Shown here one piece after another: positions 60,451 to 64,000 of a stretch of DNA of 64,000 nucleotides. The notes under the pieces are model-generated. The model saw nothing but the letters and a program-made list of their open reading frames with translations. It was not told where the DNA came from and searched no databases. Numbering within the stretch: position 1 is the first letter of the stretch; the number at the start of each line of letters is the position of its first letter. Made by a program: the position numbers and the translations under genes. Source of the stretch: Candidatus Gastranaerophilales bacterium (lineage in GTDB: Bacteria > Cyanobacteriota > Vampirovibrionia > Gastranaerophilales > Gastranaerophilaceae); the NCBI GenBank assembly GCA_947587615.1, contig CANPYC010000004.1, positions 22,240 to 86,239 on the forward strand, in the 5' to 3' direction.

Positions 60451-61815
60451 ATGCAAATACCTGCATACAGTATGCAACCTATAAAATTGGATTTTATTAA
60501 AAGAGATGAATCACTCTGGTTTGATAATATAGATAAAATATATTCAGGTGAATTTACAAAAGATAATCTAAATTTCTTGGATAAAGATAAAACATCTTGT
60601 TTTTTAGATTATACTGCAGCCTCTAATATAGACATAAGAAATGTTTTATTGATGTATGATACTATTTATATAACTTTACCTATTAAAGATAAAAATGAAT
60701 TATTATTCAATAAATTCTTTACAAAAGAAAACCTTTTTTATCTTATTGAAAAAAACCGATTAAAAATTATAAATATTCAACCAGAAGAAAGGTTAAACAC
60801 AGATATTTTAAAAGAAGCTTATCAAATAAAACCAAATAGTGTAGTAAATAGACGAGCTTTATCATTATTATCTGTTGCAGATTTATATGAAATTAATAAG
60901 AATTCTGTATTTAACGATATAGAGGTTCAAAACTCGCTGTATGAAATTGCTCAAAAGCTATCAAAAAAACACAACTTTGAAATAAAAGAAGTTATGGATT
61001 TTATTAACTGGCCTAAACAAGCGTTAAGAGAAAGCTTTGAGCGATTTAATACTAATGGTACTTGGGCATACGGTTATATTGGTGTTAACAAAATATTGGA
61101 AAGTTCATTTAATAAAATTTTAAAAAGGGATTTATCACTTGAATTTACAATGACGGCACAAAATATTCATTTAGCAAATGCATTAGGGGCAACTTTATTT
61201 CCATCCTTTATATATGATAAGAATGGGAATCCTCAATCATTTGAAGGTCCTTATGCAAATGTAGTAGGGAATTTACTAAATTTTTATAAATATGCTAATA
61301 AGCAAACATTGAATAGTTTTAATGATATTGAAGATTTTAAATTAAATAAAGAGCCTTTAATATATCCGATAGAGATTTTTGGTGTTGATACTTTGATACC
61401 CATAGAAGAATTTGAACAATATACATCATCTTCCGCTATAAGAAATGGATTAAATGTTTTATTTAACAGGCTTGCAAATATTCCTATTGAAAAAAGACAA
61501 AAAGAAATTGAAACGTATAATAACAAAATAATAGAATATCAAAGCATAAATAAGAGAAAACTATTATTATCGGAGGGTATTAATGATATCATAGGAGGAG
61601 TAATTCCATCTATATTAAGTGGTAATATTATTCCTCTTATAATATTTGGGATATTTAATTCAAATGTTTTTAAAGGAATTATATCAAGAAGCGATTTCTT
61701 CAAAGAAGTTGAGCATTCTGTCAATGATTTAAATAATTATATAGATGCAAAGCAAGGTAAACTTTCTGATATTGATATTTTATCTCAAATAAGTCGTGTC
61801 GCAAAATTAAGATAG
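60451..61815 (+). CDS. Unknown protein, 3' part of a gene split by an A9 run
   Basis: 454 residues from ATG 60451, but the frame is open from 60361 and no ribosome site precedes the ATG, so it is more likely the continuation of the gene at 59883. Much is helical; one hydrophobic stretch near residue 400 (IIGGVIPSILSGNIIPLIIFGIF) could be membrane-inserted or buried. The region FLDYTAASNIDIRNVLLMYDTIYITLP may be a core alpha/beta element. I recognise no family. It is the last gene before the right-hand recombinase remnant. Confidence 0.6.
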   Translation: MQIPAYSMQPIKLDFIKRDESLWFDNIDKIYSGEFTKDNLNFLDKDKTSCFLDYTAASNIDIRNVLLMYDTIYITLPIKDKNELLFNKFFTKENLFYLIEKNRLKIINIQPEERLNTDILKEAYQIKPNSVVNRRALSLLSVADLYEINKNSVFNDIEVQNSLYEIAQKLSKKHNFEIKEVMDFINWPKQALRESFERFNTNGTWAYGYIGVNKILESSFNKILKRDLSLEFTMTAQNIHLANALGATLFPSFIYDKNGNPQSFEGPYANVVGNLLNFYKYANKQTLNSFNDIEDFKLNKEPLIYPIEIFGVDTLIPIEEFEQYTSSSAIRNGLNVLFNRLANIPIEKRQKEIETYNNKIIEYQSINKRKLLLSEGINDIIGGVIPSILSGNIIPLIIFGIFNSNVFKGIISRSDFFKEVEHSVNDLNNYIDAKQGKLSDIDILSQISRVAKLR

Positions 61816-61959
61816 TATATCATTATTTGAACAAATATTTTAATATTAAATTAAGCAATATTTTTATAATGTTCTATTAAATTAATGATTTTAGCACTAT
61901 GCACATCTCGAATGTTTGCATATAATTTTTCTACAAACAGTTCCAATGACGTACATTGA

Positions 61960-61971
61960 GGGGAGTTTTTT
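61960..61971. repeat. Possible right attachment-site repeat of the tRNA-Asn island
   Basis: GGGGAGTTTTTT here is identical to the 3' end of tRNA-Asn plus following bases (52285-52296). Both copies are preceded by a partly similar stretch (TTCCAATGACG.. versus TTCGAGTCCAA..). A 12-bp match with a T run is suggestive, not conclusive. Confidence 0.35.
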
Positions 61972-62008
61972 ATTGTCTATATTTTTTATACACATTGCCT
62001 CTTAACCC

Positions 62009-62796
62009 CTAGTCTATTGCTTCAAGTCCAACAGCAGCGAGTTTTTTTGTATATTTAGGGGTTAAATTGGTTTCAATCCCTTTTATAATGCCACTTTCAG
62101 CCAGTTCGATTCTTGTCAATTTTTGACTTAAAATATACTGATTTTCAACTATTGTTTGGAATATTGGTTTTAGTTCAATATTTAATTTTTTATCTTTATA
62201 GGTTATTTTATCTTTTATAATTTCTATAATTCTTCTTTTTTGCAGAGCATTTCCTTTTAGATAATATTGATAAGCATTCTCGGTAAAATCAAGCAGAGAA
62301 TCGCTTTGATTATAAAATCTGTTATCCGGTTTATTAATTTCATCTAATTGTATATATAATTTATCTTTTTCAGCTTGCCATTTATCATTATAGCTTTTGT
62401 ATTGTTTTTGGTTTATATTACCGTCCAATTTTTCTTTAAAAAGATTTTCAATGCGTTCTTTAAGATTGTTATTTGTTTTTGAATTTTAGACTTAACCTCT
62501 TTTGAATAACCGCTTTTTTTATAATGCAATTCTTTTAATTCATCCGTGATGTTTTTTCTAATCTTTAAAGGTATTACAATAAGTTTTAAAACACTTGATA
62601 CAGCTTTATCGATATCAGTTTCATTTATATAATCTCTTTTACAATCTCCGCCTTTGTTACCTGTGCAATGGCAATAAATATACTTACCTTTCTTTAATTC
62701 CGCTGTTAAAAGACAACCGCAGCGTTCACATCTGATTATACCTGTATATGTAAAATCAATATTATGCTTTTTTGTTTTATTTGGGTCAATTAGTCT
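62009..62796 (-). pseudogene. Large serine recombinase remnant (zinc-ribbon and C-terminal parts)
   Basis: Upstream part (about 62470-62796) reads LIDPNKTKKHNIDFTYTG, then the zinc ribbon IRCERCGCLLTAELKKGKY...CHCTGNKGGDC and a coiled coil (SKEVKSKIQKQITILK). A one-base frameshift near 62470 leads into the 139-residue open frame ending AAVGLEAID. The N-terminal catalytic domain is missing: the frame stops at TAG 62797-62799. The last codons derive from a tRNA T-arm-like sequence, as expected if the gene once ended at the tRNA-Asn attachment site. Confidence 0.85.
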
Positions 62797-62883
62797 CTAT
62801 CTTGTGCTTTATAAAATAGTTACCACCTTAATGAACGAGTTAAGCACTTTTTGAATGGGATTTGAAATAGGTTTAAACCCAAA

Positions 62884-63119
62884 TTATTCTTCAATTTCCT
62901 TTTCGTGATCAATGAAAAATGCATTTAAAACATTAGCATCATTTCGTAAATGTTTAATTACTGGTGAAAGATTATAGCATTCCTCAATCTCAGGCTGATT
63001 TGTCGCAAAATAATCAATAATAACTGCTGTATTATAAATATTTTCCGACCACTTGCTTAATTACTTAAACTCTTTTGAAGCAATATTCAATCCGACTTTT
63101 TCGCTTGCGACCTCCTTTA
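62884..63119 (-). pseudogene. Decayed small gene
   Basis: A frame reading EVASEKVGLNIASKEFK, a TAA stop (63061-63063), then LSKWSENIYNTAVIIDYFA... to DHEKEIEE and a stop at 62884. AAAGGAGG lies upstream. The sequence on both sides of the stop looks protein-like, but no family is recognised. The gap 62797-63341 holds this and nothing else I can identify. Confidence 0.4.
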
Positions 63120-63341
63120 ACACATAACATTAGCGTAAAAGAAAAAGAAAGAATTGAAATGTTTACATAGCAACATTGCCTCAGTTGTTAAATAACTGCT
63201 TAAATTTATAGCAACCTTTGCAGTAAATCTTGTTGTTGTTTTCCGGTATTTAAAATTAATAAAAACATATAAAATTTATCAAAAAAACAGATTTATTTCT
63301 TTATTACTGTTAAAAAGTAAAAAATTTAACAGGAGAAAATT

Positions 63342-63950
63342 ATGATATACGGTTACATTAGAGTTAGTACTGACAAGCAAACAACTGAGAATCAAAGGTT
63401 TGAAATTTTACAGTTTGCACAAAAGAATGAAATTATTATTGATAAATGGATTGAAGAAACAATTTCAGCAACGCAATCCTTGAAGAAAAGGGAATTAGGG
63501 CATCTTCTTAAACATCTAAAAGCAGGAGATATTCTTATTGCATCTGAATTATCAAGGTTAGGAAGAAATCTTTTACAGATAATGAGTATTTTACATTACT
63601 GTATGGAAATTGAAGCAAAAATTTGGACTATTAAAGATAATTACAGACTCGGGGATGATATACAATCAAAAGTTTTGGCTTTTGCTTTTGGTTTGTCTGC
63701 TGAAATTGAGAGAAATTTAATATCTCAAAGAACCAAAGAAGCATTAAAAAGAAAAAAAGAGGAAGGAGTAGTTTTAGGTCGCCCGAAAGGCAGCAAAAGC
63801 AGTTATTTAAAACTTTCAAAATATGAAAAGCAGGTTTTAAAGATGAAGAAAAAAGGTTGCACCAATACAAAAATAGGTAAAAAATTTGGTGTTACTCGTG
63901 ATACTGTTGCAAGATTTTTAAAATACTGTGAACAACAAAATGCTCTTTAA
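63342..63950 (+). CDS. Small serine recombinase (resolvase/invertase)
   Basis: 202 residues, with AGGAG 7 nt upstream. The N-terminal catalytic domain has the Ser nucleophile in YGYIRVSTDKQ, SELSRLGRNLLQ and the E-helix AFAFGLSAEIERNLISQRT. A basic hinge (KEEGVVLGRPKGSKSS) leads to a C-terminal helix-turn-helix (CTNTKIGKKFGVTRDTVARFL). It resembles Hin/Mpi-type invertases and Tn3-type resolvases. It could invert or resolve nearby DNA; no inverted target sites were found in the visible flank. The last 50 bp of the window hold no gene. Confidence 0.92.
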   Translation: MIYGYIRVSTDKQTTENQRFEILQFAQKNEIIIDKWIEETISATQSLKKRELGHLLKHLKAGDILIASELSRLGRNLLQIMSILHYCMEIEAKIWTIKDNYRLGDDIQSKVLAFAFGLSAEIERNLISQRTKEALKRKKEEGVVLGRPKGSKSSYLKLSKYEKQVLKMKKKGCTNTKIGKKFGVTRDTVARFLKYCEQQNAL

Positions 63951-64000
63951 TTAATCGACCGTATAAATCAAGCGGCGGAAAGATGGTTTATAATGAAAAA

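Overview
The window looks like the chromosome of a low-GC, Gram-negative, flagellated relative of the Cyanobacteria, most likely Melainabacteria/Vampirovibrionia (Gastranaerophilales-like). This assignment is inferred from gene content. The supporting genes are an SLH-domain envelope protein, a TolC-type outer-membrane protein, a PilM/N/O and PilT set, AroH-type chorismate mutase, speD and speE, flagellar fliFGHI, a primary sigma factor and an A-type RNase P RNA. No marker such as 16S rRNA is present to prove it.

Layout. 0-5.9 kb: envelope proteins, Ogt, a flavoprotein-rubredoxin and ftsZ. 6.0-11.1 kb: flagellar operon fliF-fliG-fliH-fliI. 11.1-15.1 kb: a minus-strand group (radical SAM, HAD, Rossmann) that looks like glycan or surface modification. 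15.4-21.2 kb: an accessory region opening with a minimal tyrosine recombinase and holding a repeated locus that I interpret as an effector-immunity system. 21.3-51.9 kb: mostly housekeeping genes: rnpB, sigma factor, rlmB, pilMN-pilO, aroA, speE, Fic, pgk, two-component genes, tmk, ctpA, speD, rimI, two M16 peptidases, aroH, fmt, def, pilT, recO, YtxH genes. 52.0-64.0 kb: an integrated island behind tRNA-Asn, with two degraded large serine recombinases, a type II restriction-modification system with a controller gene and C-boxes, a GHKL ATPase-nuclease protein, an N6-methylase-like protein, an apparently frameshifted large unknown gene, and a resolvase.

The best candidate for an undescribed system is at 16.1-21.2 kb. 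Two minus-strand proteins share a conserved N-terminal module of about 100 residues but have different C-termini. One C-terminus is a GH108-type muramidase and the other is unknown. Facing them are plus-strand genes with one shared promoter and signal-peptide cassette. Two of these encode identical LprI-like proteins (a family that includes lysozyme inhibitors) and one encodes an unrelated small secreted protein. The muramidase gene and one LprI-like gene converge with overlapping stop codons, which suggests toxin and immunity. The other effector gene carries a 121-bp GC-rich insertion with a 5-bp flanking repeat and an internal TAG, so it is a pseudogene, followed by a probable membrane immunity gene. 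Secretion route and target are unknown.

The tRNA-Asn island is a second accessory hot spot. Two recombinase remnants in the same orientation fit tandem accretion of elements at one attachment site. Its genes look defensive: a C-M/R restriction module, a MORC/MutL-type ATPase fused to a PD-(D/E)XK-like domain, and a 643-residue unknown protein split by an A9 run. All names rest on reading motifs by eye. No database search was possible.
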